DNA of 64,000 nt, taken from the NCBI GenBank assembly GCA_015680685.1, contig MNCI01006839.1:175880-239879 (forward strand). The letters are read 5' to 3'. The stretch is from Gnetum montanum. Lineage: Eukaryota > Streptophyta > Gnetopsida > Gnetales > Gnetaceae. Under the pieces are notes generated by a model. It was not told the DNA's origin. It saw nothing but the letters and a program-made list of their open reading frames with translations, and searched no databases. Of this stretch, positions 48,680 through 60,480 are shown piece after piece; position 1 is the first letter of the stretch; each line of letters begins with the position of its first letter. Both the position numbers and the translations under genes were made by a program.

Positions 48680-51109
48680 TGGATAGAGGAAACAGAGGAA
48701 GTTGGAGGAGTAAGGTTACCAACCACCGATGTATCCAAGGGCTTTGGTGGATTGCAAGGTCAGAACAAGGATCTTTTCTTTGTTCATGGTTCAAACCCAC
48801 TGGATGGTTAACTACCCTCATAGCATTTCTTAGCTATCGTTGTGCAGGCAATTCACCTTGCATGGATGGAGTAGGTAGTAGTTGTGCAGGAGGTGGAGGA
48901 GCAAGTGCAGGTACAAGAGGTGCATGAGGGTAGTAGGTGGCATCCCTTCATGGATAGGGAAATTGGTATGTTTCAGTATGGTAGTGGTGAGATTGGTAAG
49001 CAAAAATATGACCAAAGGAGTCTCTTGGAGATGAAGGTTCATGAACATAATAACCGTATGGATCTAGTTGTCGATAACGGTATTATTGTCTTAGAGGTGG
49101 CAATGCCCATGAATGTGGTTGCTGCCACTGCTGGTACAATTCATAGGGTTGCAGAGGAGTTCCACTTGGATAGTATTGCTGTGGTTGGTGGAACTGTTGA
49201 GGATTTCCTTGTGGATAAGATAATCTTTTGGGTGTTTACCTTTGTGCAAGTCATGGATGCAAGGCATGCACCCTAGATTTTTGCAAGTGTGATACAACTG
49301 GACAACATCCCTTAGGATGTTCATATTGGCAAACATCACACCCACCATCATCATCTGAATCACTATCTATAGCCATCACTATTGCAGCTATTTTACCTTT
49401 ACCCTTAGATATGGTGCATTCAGCCTCCTTATGTCTTCAATGCGCTTGCTCACCGCTTTACTCCTTGGACTCCTTAGCAATTTTTAGAACAACTTGAAAC
49501 TTATTGTTCATGTAGCCCCATAATTGATCAACCTTAACCATGATTTCTAATTATAGTTTCTAGAATGGCAAGGTTTTCTAATTGTCCACCTCATCTTTGA
49601 CGAATTCATCCTCACTATCACAAAATCTAATCTCTTTTTTCCAAATAGAAGGATCTCTATTGTATTCCTCTACACTTTCATGTTTTCTTAACTCTCCCTC
49701 CTCCTTAGCTACTTACTGAATTAGTTTTTGGATCCGACATGCACTTAACTCTATCAATCTCCCTTGGGCATAGATACTAAGGGTTTTCTTGGTTTCAAAT
49801 CGTAATCCGTCTACGATATGGCGAAGCTAATTAAGCTCAGAATATCCATGGCTAGGACACCTATGCAACATAGAATAGTATCAACCAATAGTAGCATCCA
49901 AGGGCTTATGCTACCCTTGTTTCCACCCTTGAATTTATTTTCTTAGATTGGATACTCGGGAATACATTTGATATTTTTCATTGAATAGTTTCAACATCGT
50001 ACTCCACCGCCTAATTGATTCTGGTTCCAGGGATCGATACCAACCTTCTACTTTCTTTATAAGTGTCTTTGAAAATAATTTAAACTTTTTCTAGACATTT
50101 TCAATATTTTTCAAGGCACATGCATCTTGGAACACCTGAAGATGATTTTGTGGATCAGCATCATATCCTCCCTCCAACTAAGAGATATTGTTCATATCAA
50201 GCCTCTCTATTCTACTATCCTTTAAGTGCCTGGCTGGAATCCTCATAGCCTCTGCAATATTTAACATGCCCAGAGTAGCAAGTAGAGGTTCATCAAGGCC
50301 ATGATGGTGGTGCCTATGATGTTCCCTACTAGCCCTTCTTTCTTGATGATGGACCTCTTTAGATTGCCTACGTCTTCAGTCATGACTATCTCGATGGTCC
50401 CTTCTATTATTTTGGTCCTGTCGGTCACCTCCATCACGATTATTCCTTTTGCAGCCACGATTTAAACCAGATGAAGAAGATGATGATGATGATGAAGGGG
50501 AAGAAGAAGGGGAAATTGCTTCATGCTGACATCTATCATCCTTCCTTTAATTCTTACGACAACATTCGCGATCATGATCTCCTTTGTCCCCCTTTTCTTG
50601 ACTTGCTTCTCTAGTTCCATTTTTGTCATTCGATCCATTTTGACCAAAACTTAGATTATGGATTGTAGATTGTACATTCTAGTTGAAGACTCCTTAAACA
50701 AAGTTACAGAAAGGAGAATCACTAAAGAAATGGTTACCTTCATCAATTGGACCAAGCGAAGGTGGAAGATGTTTGACCCCTTACCTTTCATAAGCTCATG
50801 TTGGTGCTCCAGCTGACGATCCCTTAATCTTTACACTTTAGTGGGATAATAATCCCTTGAGTTGAGATCTTGCATCTTGTATTCTCCATGAAGATGTTAA
50901 AGCCTGTGTCATGCAAGCATTAGTTGGAATAGATCGGTCAGGTGGCAACACAATGTTGCCTTCCATATCACGCCACTATATCAGTTCATCTTGATGTAAG
51001 ATGAAGGTAAAGTCTAGTAAATACTCATCAAGATGAGCATACACCACCCAGTATTGTTGAGGTACTTGAACTACACTAGGTAGAGATGGGCTCCGTGAAA
51101 AGAAGACAT
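48680..51109 (-). pseudogene. G3 gag
   Basis: ATG at 51109 (MSSFHGA). The knuckle region at about 49360-49310 reads 'DDGGCDVCQYEHPKGCCP', followed by a Gln/Pro/Tyr-rich stretch ('PQGNPQQFHQPQQYYPSGTP'). This is the cleanest gag C-terminus in the window. Confidence 0.75.
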
Positions 51110-51249
51110 TTTGTGTTAATAAACAATGTGCAATTGAGATTTAATTTAATGATAATAAATTTTTTTATTTTTGTAGGATTTGACTCTTTGGGTTCGAACA
51201 ATAAGGTTACTAAATTTCACTAGGCTTAGATAGCACATGAAGAACTATA

Positions 51250-51269
51250 GTCCCTAGCAACGATGCCAA
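51250..51269 (-). other. G3 primer-binding site
   Basis: Minus strand TTGGCATCGTTGCTAGGGAC beside the LTR, closest of the three to the tRNA-Asp complement (three to four transitions). Confidence 0.85.
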
Positions 51270-52156
51270 TGATGAGTAGCAAGGTACCCCTACACCCAAC
51301 CATAGGAATACAAGTGTTCATGTGCAATTTGATTGAATTTCGTAGACTATAGTTACTAAGTGCACTAGAGCTAAATAGTGTGTGCTTGTTGTTCGTTCGT
51401 TGTCTTCCTAGTCCCACTTGTGGAATTCAATTGTATAGTTAAGTGTGGCTGAGGCATATGATTTTTTATTATTTTTTTTTTTATGGAATTACTCACCTAG
51501 AACAAGAATAAAAGTAAGAGTGATTTAAAAGTAAAAGCGATTAATTGTTAAGAAAACTATAATCTAATCCATCCTAACACAAGTAATCGTTTCCACTTCT
51601 CGAACACATCCTGAACTTCATGCAAACATTATTGGGCTATCAAACGCTACTCATTTCTAAGCTACCAAGTGTCACATGTATGCTCGAAGGAGTCATTCTT
51701 GTATAATTTAACTATTTTCTTAATTGATCAAAACTAATTGCTACATAAATAACATTAATGTAAATTGCATGAAATAACAATATGTAGATGCATAAGAAAG
51801 AAAATCTCAAATGCTGCAAGGAATGGATCAAAGAGCTCGTCTTTATTGCCAACACAATGGTGTGCTTAGGTACATCAATGCTTGAATAAAGATCTATTCA
51901 CACTTAGGCCTCCTACTGTAGGCACTTGGAAAATATTCTAACCTTCAAATGGACAAACTATAAGAGTTTCACTACTTGACTATTAAAAACTTACTCCCAA
52001 TTGTGTGCCTGGGCACTGTATTTATAGACCCGAGAGTAACCCTACAATATCGAATGTACGATATCGTATCTTGGGCCATAATATTGTGTACCTGATATTG
52101 TGTATCCAATTTCATGGCCACCCTGATACCAAAGTGATGAAAAACATGATTTATCA
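51270..52156 (-). repeat. G3 5' LTR
   Basis: TGATGAG at the PBS side, TTATCA at the outer end. TATA box TTTATAGA at 52021. The U3 palindromic 'CGAATGTACGATATCGTA' region is at 52053-52070. Confidence 0.9.
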
Positions 52157-52161
52157 ATGGG

Positions 52162-52880
52162 TGAACAAGACCGAGAGCACACCACCCCTACAGAGCATTG
52201 CATGATACACCGCAACACCATGCACCCCTACAAAAAACCACATGGTACACCATGGTAGCCAACCCAACAAGCATGGTACATCACAACAAGCACAAGACTT
52301 CATGGCCCAACACCACCAAGACTATGACTACACTCCCACTATGCCTATTGTACACTACGTACCTTCTAAAACTATTTTGGAATTAACTACACTCAACCCC
52401 ATTTAGTATGGTGTCCTGTTTCTCTCTCTTCCTCCTTTTCATTTTCTTTGTAATTTTCTTACATTTTATCCCTGTTTAACCTACAACTATGCTTGGGCAA
52501 CAGTCCATGCATGGCAACACTTCTGTGTTCTACCAAAAACATGACTAGGCTCAACACTATTTACACCATTCACACCGACTACACTCAACACTATTCATAT
52601 GGTTGATGCATTTGCATTTGCTTCATTTTTGCATTTGCATCGTTTGCATTCCGTAAGTTCCTATTTGATCAACAAGACCATTCAAGGCACCTTGCCTCTG
52701 CCTCCAATAAGGCCCTCATGCGGATGCAAGGTTAGGCTGTGTACCCATGAACCCCTTGGTGTTCCAATCACTAATGTTTTCTATCATTACACTATGTACT
52801 TAGTTATAAAGTATTTGTGCATACAAATTATAGTGTCATCCACTTCCTAATGAACAAACCAATAGTGATTCCCCGTATCA
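52162..52880. other. Spacer between G3 and G4
   Basis: About 0.7 kb, C- and A-rich on the plus strand, without recognised coding content. Includes 'ATTTGCATTTGCTTCATTTTTGCATTTGCAT' (52611-52641), a short imperfect repeat. Confidence 0.4.
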
Positions 52881-52928
52881 TATGGTGGCTTCTATTTCAT
52901 AATGGTAGATTAGAAAGAAATTGAGAAT

Positions 52929-54400
52929 GTGATCATTGACCATGTCTCTCAACTAACATGGGATAATAAAGAGGAGGAGAGTCTGCTTGTCGATCAATTT
53001 CCAAACGAACTTCTATTTACAAGAGAAATCAATGACCAAGTGCCTATACAACCAACATGGTACAATGGCATCCTCACATATCTTCTCACTGAGGAGATGC
53101 CACAAGATTTGAACTTTAGAAAGAAGCAACAATTTCTTCATCAAGCAAAGTACTTCATGGAAATCAACGAACACCTTTACAAGGTGTGCACTGATGGCCT
53201 GGTTCATTGGTGTGTCCCTGATGTAGATTATCTATGTGTTCTCTAGGATGTTCATGAAGGTCCCTATGGAGGAAACTATGCAGGAAGATGCACAACCATA
53301 AAAATCTTGATGGTAGGATACTATTGGCCTCCAATCTTCAAGGATGCCCACCTATTTGTCCAATCTTGTGAATGCTGCCAAAGAGATGGTGAGATAACCA
53401 TGGGAATGGAGGGTCTTCAATAGTGGATTTAACCATTAGAGTCCTTTCATATATGGGGCATAGACTTCATGGGTCCCATCACACCCATGTCCAATGGAAA
53501 GGAATATATCATTGTAGCAATCTACTATTGTACAAAATGGGTAGAAGCGATAGACATTACTAACTATACATCATCCACTACTACTAGATTTGTACAACAA
53601 CATGTTGTAAATAAGTTTGAGATGCCACATGCACTAATTTTTGATAAAGGAACTCACTTTATAGGTTCCACTTTTTGAAAACTTATGTAATGCTTGGGGG
53701 TTGAACATAAATTAACAGAACCCTATCACTCCCAAGCCAATGGTCAAGCAGAGGTAACTAACCAAGAGATCATAAAGATCTTAACAAGAACCATAAGCAA
53801 ATATAGGAGAGATTGGAGCACAAAACTCAATGATGTCATCTAGGCCTATCACTCAACATGGAAACTCCCTATTGGCTACTCTCCCTACAAGTTTGTGTAT
53901 AGAAAACTTCCAATGCTCTCCATTCAATCTGAGCTCCATACACTTTCAATAGTCTATGATCTGAATCTAGACCTAAGTTTAGCACAAAAAGAAAGACTAA
54001 TCAACCTCAATGTGCTAGATTAAAACTGATTAGTGGTTTGATCTTTGAATGAGGTGCATAAGGCATTTAACAAGAAATTCCATGACTTCAAAATATGGAA
54101 AGTAAAATTTCAATTGAGAGATAAGGTTTTCTACTGGAACCCCACACATGTATCCCAGAAGACAAAAGTTCAAACATTATGAGAGGGACCTTATATGATT
54201 GATCAAATCTTTTCCTATGGGGCCATGTTAATCTACAAGCTTGAGAATCTAAATAAAAAGTAGTTGGTCAAAATCCAACAAGTAAAACCTTTCCTAGAAT
54301 CAAGACAAGCCAGTGAAACTACCACCTCAATGGATGGACAACCACATTCAATTCTTTGGATCTCCTCCCTCCAACTTAGTTGTGGGGGATATTGTCATTC
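52929..54400 (+). pseudogene. G4 integrase (best preserved)
   Basis: Linker 'NEHLYKVCTDGLVHWCVPD', then zinc module 'DVHEGPYGGNY' (second His is Asn) and 'SCECCQRDG'. Core: 'IWGIDFMGPITPMSNGKEYI' with catalytic Asp, 'ALIFDKGTHFIGSTF' with the second Asp, 'NGQAEVTNQEIIKILTRTIS' with Glu. C-terminal: 'KVKFQLRDKVFYWNPTHVSQ', 'EGPYMIDQIFSYGAM', 'MDGQPHSILWIS'. Stops lie at 53421 (TAG), 53430 (TAA), and further on. Confidence 0.9.
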
Positions 54401-55904
54401 ATGCTAACCATCCATATGGCCTCTTAGTATTTCTAATTTTTTTTTCCATGTTTTTCTTTGAATTTACAAGTTATTTAATTTACAAATTTTTGGTTTTCAA
54501 TTTTTTTCTATTTTACACCATTTTTTTTTGTTTTGCACCATCGCTAGTACATTTGAATCTTTATTTGATAATCTACATGTTCTTATATATTTTACTTTCT
54601 TTGGTTTGAATGTGACTTTTCATTATTTTTGCTAATAAAAATTCTTTATTGTCATAGGACATAGTGCCACTATTGTTATTTATTGATGATGGTTTGTGCT
54701 TAATGTTGTGATTGTCAATGTTTGGTTTCTATTTGGCATGGTTTATTTTTCATGGAATAGGCAGTGAGTCCATGACATCCACTCATCCACAAACTCTATG
54801 GCTTTCCTTGTTCTAGAAGTTTGAGGTCCCTTTCATTAAAGAAACTTTTAATCAATTGGTGACCTTGGTAGTTTCTGAAATTGGGAAGGATTAAAAGGCT
54901 TGTATAGGGTATGACTTCAAGGGGAATCAATATTGTTTGTACTCTTCTACTTGCTTGAGTGCTTGGGTGTTTCTCATTGACTACTTATCATTCCATGTCA
55001 ACCACTAATAGGAAGTCAAATAAAGTATTTTCATGCTGTGGTTCCCATCCAAAAATTAAAAACAAAAAACAAAAAAACCATTATGGAAATTCAAAGCACA
55101 CCCCTTAGACAAATAAATGGGCTACAAGCACTAGTTATGGGACTAGAAAGATATGTTACCCAAGCTTGAAGCTCCACTCTAACTAAGGCCTTCTCTCACT
55201 TCCTACTTCTCTTTTCTTCTCCTTATGGAATGGTGTTTATTTTGTGAGAATACTCTTATGTATTGAGGGGGTGGATCAATCTTGAAGTGATGATGCAAAG
55301 TCACTAAAAGAGGTTGGTTTTGATCTAGACTAAGGACGGATCTTCTCAGGTCATTTTAAATGCAAGCTCCACAAGGGACTTCTTATGACCTTAATTCGGG
55401 ATTTCATCCCACCTTCTTAGTCATCCATCTATGCTTCCATAACTCACCTCATTGCTAGGTTCTATGTTATGTTTGATGTCTTAGTTTGACATGTTGGAAT
55501 TCAAGGATAGATTCTTTTTTATTGGTCCTTAACTTTTCATGATCATTAATTGATGGTGGGGCCCATGAACTCCTTAGTTGACATTATGCAAGGGCAAAAA
55601 GGGCATGTGCCTACTATGGGAACGACCCACTTACATATCTGTTGGCTTGGTTAGTTAAGTTCCTTACTTTAGACATTGCTATAATCCTATATTTTGCATA
55701 TTCCATTATGTATCCTGCAAAATGCTCCTAGGCTCCCATAATATTCATTCTCCAAACTATTTTATCAACTTCTTCTAATTCTCTAGGCTTCAAAACCCTC
55801 TTCTACTATTCTCATTATATGCATGGCTTTTTTAGCTTCAATTTGATCCTAATTTCACTCAAAAAATCCTTGTATTTTGGAAGTTTTGACCAAGTCAACA
55901 GTGG
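54401..55904 (+). other. G4 spacer between integrase and internal promoter
   Basis: Begins with a T-rich tract ('TTTTACACCATTTTTTTTTG', 54511-54530) that mirrors the A-rich tandem repeat in the minus-strand copies. Later blocks match G2 (31.1-32.0 kb) and the fragment at the window end, e.g. 'GGGCAAAAAGGGCATGTGCC' at 55592. No coding signal. Confidence 0.55.
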
Positions 55905-56010
55905 TAAACAGTTGCATCAACTAGGCCTAGTTGATGTAGCCAACCTCATTGATAGGGCCTCATCAACTAGGCCTCATTGACGCATGTCAAAAACTCTATA
56001 TATACCATTG
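55905..56010 (+). promoter_or_regulatory. Internal U3-like promoter of G4 ORF3
   Basis: Four or more related units ('GCATCAACTAGGCC', 'TAGTTGATGTAGCC', 'GGCCTCATCAACTA', 'GGCCTCATTGACGC') span 55911-55985. A TATA box CTATATATAC (55996-56005) follows, then a leader of about 120-140 nt ending at the donor 56151/56152. The G4 LTR has matching units ('GGCCCCATCAACAC', 'GACCCCATCAATGC') before its own TATA (59705-59714). Confidence 0.6.
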
Positions 56011-56151
56011 CATACTTTGCAATTTTTTGACATTTTCTTCATAACACAAAGGGAGTTTTTGCCATTTTTCAAAGATCAAACCTTCTAGAGCCCATAATTT
56101 CTCAATCATTTGTCCAAATCACTTTGTTCTTTAATCCTACAACTACCAGAG

Positions 56152-56465
56152 GTAAGATCCTCATTGTGAGGGCTACAAACCTTAAGGTTTCTAATGAATT
56201 TTTATTTTTTTTGAAAATTTTTCTAACTCCTCCGAAGGGTTAATGAATACAATGATATGAAACCATCAAATCTTGAGAGTTAACTGATCCAACACCCTTT
56301 GAAATAACTTATTAACATTAAAACACAAATAAAATAATGATTAAAATTAATTATATTAGCCATAATCATAACTTAGCTAAGTGTAACTATTCTAAGAAGA
56401 TAAGGTATCCTAGTTGTTTCATGTTACAGAATAATTGCTAACCTATGGTCATGTTGCGATTATAG
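56152..56465 (+). other. Candidate leader intron of G4 ORF3 (314 nt)
   Basis: Donor CCAGAG^GTAAGATC, acceptor GATTATAG^ATGG abutting the ORF3 start. The interior is AT-rich, as in plant introns. The G2 counterpart is 300 nt. Confidence 0.55.
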
Positions 56466-59410
56466 ATGGTGCCAAGATTAAAATGACTGCAAGAGGGAGG
56501 ACCCTCTCAACCAAGGGAGAAATGGCCCAAAACTAGAAGGGGCCAACAAGAACAAGCCTAGGAGCCACTAGAGGCAACCCATGCAATGGGACCTCTCCAA
56601 GAGGAGCCTAACGTGGAATCTATTCGGTAGATTCCCAAAGAACAAGTTAAAATAGAATAATCTCAATGAGGGGAAGCACTAGGACCTATACCAAAGCTTG
56701 AGATTACTCTAACACAAGCTTACCTTGACACCATTAGGCCTTGTGAGATCCAATGCTTAGTTCTCTAGGAACTAAACTTTGGAACATTTTTAGAACATGC
56801 TATAGCAGAGGTAAAAACACAATTACAAACCTCTCCCATGTGGCTAGTCATCACTTCCAGTGGGAAGTGGTTCATGGAAGAGACGTATCTCTTCTGGAAC
56901 AATAAAAGGCTAGGCTCCATAGTGAAGATCAAGGATATTCAAGTGTCCTACTCAACTAAAGCTATCGCACAGGCGCTAGGGTTGCTTGATATTGGGACAC
57001 AATTGGCAAAGTTGTCAACACAAGCTGACCCTAAGGCCAAAAAGGAGTGGACCTAGTGGTGTTACAGGGTTGACAGTAAGAAGTTTGGTGCACTCACACC
57101 AACAAAACACATATACCTCAAAATAGCAGCCTACCATCTTAATCCAGTGGTTAGGCTCCGCAAGCTGACTACCTTTTTTGCCCAAGCATGCATTACTCTA
57201 ACTAGGAAATTTGCAACAAACCTTCCATAATTGATCTATTTAAAGATCAAGAAGCACTTCAAAGAAAATGAACATGGAAGGAAAACCCTATCTTTTCCAT
57301 GCCTCATCTAAAAACTTTGCAAAAGGGCAAGGATCATATACTACGAAAATGACATAATTAGACATGCTCATTTGGCCTCATGGCCCAAAATAATGAAGGA
57401 CAAGATACTTGCTATGACTAAAGTAGGGAGCAATAGTTGCCACCTCCACTGCCTCCTCAAGAAACAACATCGAAGGCCTACACAACCATTAAGCACTTGT
57501 GTGCAATTCAAGAGTAGCTCTTGTGTGAGTAGGAGAAACATGCAAGAACCAGTGATGTGGACCCATCTATATATTGATCAATAGTGAGTCATCTTAATGA
57601 GGTGGCTTAGACAATCAGCTAGATAAAAATATGTGGCCCAATATTCTCTGCCCAAAGAACATAGTTGCCCACAAGGTTAGATCCCAATGTCCAAAAGGTG
57701 ATGGTGTCCTTAGCCTAACAACATTTATTCCTAAAAATATCTAGGAATGTGGCCTCCTTTTTGATGCATTTGGAGGAAGGTGAGGAGACAACTATATTAG
57801 TGATGCAACACCAAGGGCATGAGACTGCTATTAAAGTAGTCACTAACCGAATCACTAAAGCACTTAATGCACTTGCAACATCTGTACTAAATGTATTCGC
57901 ACTTCAAGATGTGTAGACATTTGTAGGCATAGTCAACAGAAGATTGAATGCAACCCAAAATGAAGAATTTCTAGATTAACTAGTAGGGACTAGGTAACCA
58001 ATTTCAAATATCTTTAATTTTCTAGACAACATCATTGCAATCTAGTTACAGCTACTAGAAGCAAAGGGTAAGCGCATCATATTGGAAGGGCAAATTGAAA
58101 TGGCCTAAGCACAGAACCAATGCTTAGCTATGGAAGTTGTTAAACTACGTGCCTATTTTTCTAACCCCATGCTCCTCAGCCCAACAACAATTAGAGATGA
58201 AGCTTTTCAACAGCTTCAAGAATGACTAAAACAAGCTAAGGAGGAAATGGTAATGGTCATCTTTAACTAGTCTATAGTAGAAGCAAAAACCTAATTGGTT
58301 TAGAAGGACTTGGTTTAGATGCACCAAGAAAACAAATCATTGACTACCAAAAATCATTGCCTGCATAATGTTGATGCATAAAACAATGAGTGTAGAAACT
58401 CATTCATCAACAATAGGAGCAGCTCACCAAGGTAAACACAAGATTGAGGAAATTGGTCATGGAAAATTGAAATTTATTTATGGAGGAAGTCTAAGCCTCA
58501 TGCCAAAAGTCTACCATTGAGATTACGACTTGGAAAAGTGAAACTCTAAAATTTGAAAGAGTTAAGAATCATTATAGATACCAGGTTGGCTTGCAGAAGG
58601 AAGTGAATGAGAAACACATTCAAATCGTTAAGGCAAAAGTGAACAAGGCTTTCTAGCAACTCCGACAAAAAAGAGAAGTATGGTAACCCATCATTGATGG
58701 AATAGATTCCTATAACAGAGTAGAGATCCACCTAAGGAGTTATAGATTGAAGAAATGATATAATATATGGAATTGGACAATCTTCACTATGCAAACCTAG
58801 TAATGCTGACTGCTAGATGGTCACAATCGAAACTTGAGAAGCAAGTGGCCAACTTGTACTTGCTATACGAAGTTGAGTTCAAGCACCATAAGGACACTAA
58901 AGACAAGATTGCAATGGCAAACATTGAACTCGAAGCTCTCAAGGAATGATGTACAGATCAATGATCAACTGCCAAGTACTTGGCCAAGAGAATGAATGAT
59001 TACCAAGAGCTGAAAGATATAGTTAGAGTGTTCAAAATTAAGTGCAAATAATTTGCTTCCTAGTTCATCAATGCTAAGGGGCTATTTTCTAGTGATTCGC
59101 TATCCTTGGGATGTGTCCATTTCTGCCCACATTGGCAAAGCCACATGGATGGTGCATGATCCCAAGAGTAAGAAGGTAAAAATGAAGGCATTGTTAGATG
59201 CCTTTTGCCTCCTACCAGAAGTTGCAGTAGTAGTGGGATAGCCATAGCCACCTCAGCTACCGCATGAGCTTGAAGCTAGTGAATGTCCCTTGGAACCTCA
59301 GGAGCCACCACTACATGAGACTATTTAACCTTCTCCACTAACTTCATGCCATCAAATGAAGTGCCATCCAATTTTGAAGAGTCATGTCATGGTGTTTAAT
59401 TTTGTGTCAT
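56466..59410 (+). pseudogene. G4 ORF3: plant transposon protein domain plus coiled coil
   Basis: ATG at 56466. N-terminus basic and Pro/Gln-rich ('LQEGGPSQPREKW'), then 'AMGPLQEEPNVESI'. Domain at 56838-57320: 'SSGKWFMEETYLFWNNKRLG', 'KIKDIQVSYSTKAIAQALGL', 'HIYLKIAAYHLNPVVRLRKL', 'TTFFAQACITLTRKFATNLP', 'KTLSFPCLI'. This follows the 'putative plant transposon protein' pattern. A long helical region includes 'ARWSQSKLEKQVANLYLLYE' and 'YLAKRMNDYQELKDIVRVFK'. A conserved C-terminal block is 'SISAHIGKATWMVHDPKSKK' to 'LLPEVAVVVG' (59240). Position between integrase and LTR is where Athila-type elements carry an env-like gene, but no signal peptide or membrane helix is evident. Many stops. Confidence 0.65.
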
Positions 59411-59557
59411 GAACACCACAATTTTTGTAATGATTTGATCTATACACTCAAGCACTTAGTCTTGTCAAGTTAATTTTTTTTTTGTTTTGTTAAAAGTCAA
59501 TCAATAATTCCATACCTTTCCAATTTTGTAAAATAACTCAAGGATGAGTTTTCATTC

Positions 59558-59570
59558 AATCTTGGGGGTA
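59558..59570 (+). other. G4 polypurine tract
   Basis: AATCTTGGGGGTA directly before the LTR TGATGG; less purine-pure than G2/G3. Confidence 0.5.
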
Positions 59571-60480
59571 TGATGGACCATGATTGGCTACATCGATGAG
59601 GCCTTATCGATGTGGCCCTATCAACTAGGCCCCATCAACACGACCCCATCAATGCATCATTTCATGTGTCAATGTGGCCCCATCAATGCAGGGTCTATTT
59701 TTAACTATAAATATGTGCTCACCAACCCCATTTATGACATTAGATTCATAGTAGTAATAGAGCTTTTGTAGTTTTTCTATTTGAAAGTTAGAATATTTTT
59801 CCCAACTGCTCGTAGCAGGAGTCATTGAGTGTATAGATCTTTATTCAAGCATTGTTGTATCTGAGCACGACAGTGTGTACTACAATAAAGACGAGCTTCT
59901 TGATAAACCTTGCAACATTCTAGATAGTTTAGATATTTATTCATGTATTCAATAGTTTTAGTTGTTTATTTAATATTTTCCAATAATTGAGCTAATTAAG
60001 CAAGATAAGGTAAATAACTTAAATACATAAGTATGATCGCTTTGAGCGTAACACATATTCACTTGGTAATCCCAACAGTGTTATTGCTTGGTATGCCTAG
60101 TAGTGTAGTGCTTGGTAACCTAGCAGTGGATATGTGGGTTCATGACGTGTGTAGAAAGTGGGACCAGATGCTTATGTTAGGATTAGTTAGAGACTAGTTA
60201 ATTAGTTAAATTAAATTAGTTAATCTAGTTACTTTATATCTCTTTAAACACCACAACCATAAAACATAAAATGATAAAAATCATATGCCTCGGTTACACT
60301 TAACCATACCTTTGTACTTTACAAGTGTAATTGGGAAGACAACAAATGACCTCAAGGAAAGATTCACTTCCTAGAAGACTAGTACACCAGAAACTATACA
60401 GTCCACTGAACTCAATCTGATCATGTGTGAACGCTTTGTGATTCATATGGTTGGGCAAAGGGGTACCTCGCAGCTCATCA
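59571..60480 (+). repeat. G4 3' LTR (910 bp)
   Basis: TGATGG...CTCATCA. U3 repeats at 59590-59695, TATA box CTATAAATAT at 59705-59714. The downstream parts align with the other LTRs ('GTAATCCCAACAGTG', 'ACACTTAACCATACC'). Confidence 0.85.

Larger units (their letters stand above)
42308..52161 (-). mobile_element. Gypsy copy G3, both LTRs present
   Basis: LTRs 42313-43200 and 51270-52156 (888 and 887 bp), inside a candidate 5-bp target duplication (TTGGG at 42308-42312, ATGGG at 52157-52161; one mismatch). The LTRs differ at roughly one base in ten by eye, so insertion is old. Internal order is gag, protease, RT, RNase H, integrase. ORF3 and its promoter are missing, though a remnant of the intron acceptor region survives near 43560. 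U3 repeats differ from those of G1/G2/G4. Confidence 0.9.
52881..60480 (+). mobile_element. Gypsy copy G4 (+ strand), 5'-truncated
   Basis: Begins abruptly in the RNase H/integrase linker (counterpart of 'NKEEESLLVDQFPNELLFT'). It continues through integrase, spacer, internal promoter, leader intron, ORF3, PPT and a full 3' LTR (59571-60480). Opposite in orientation to G1-G3. The 5' LTR, gag, protease and RT are absent. Confidence 0.85.
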
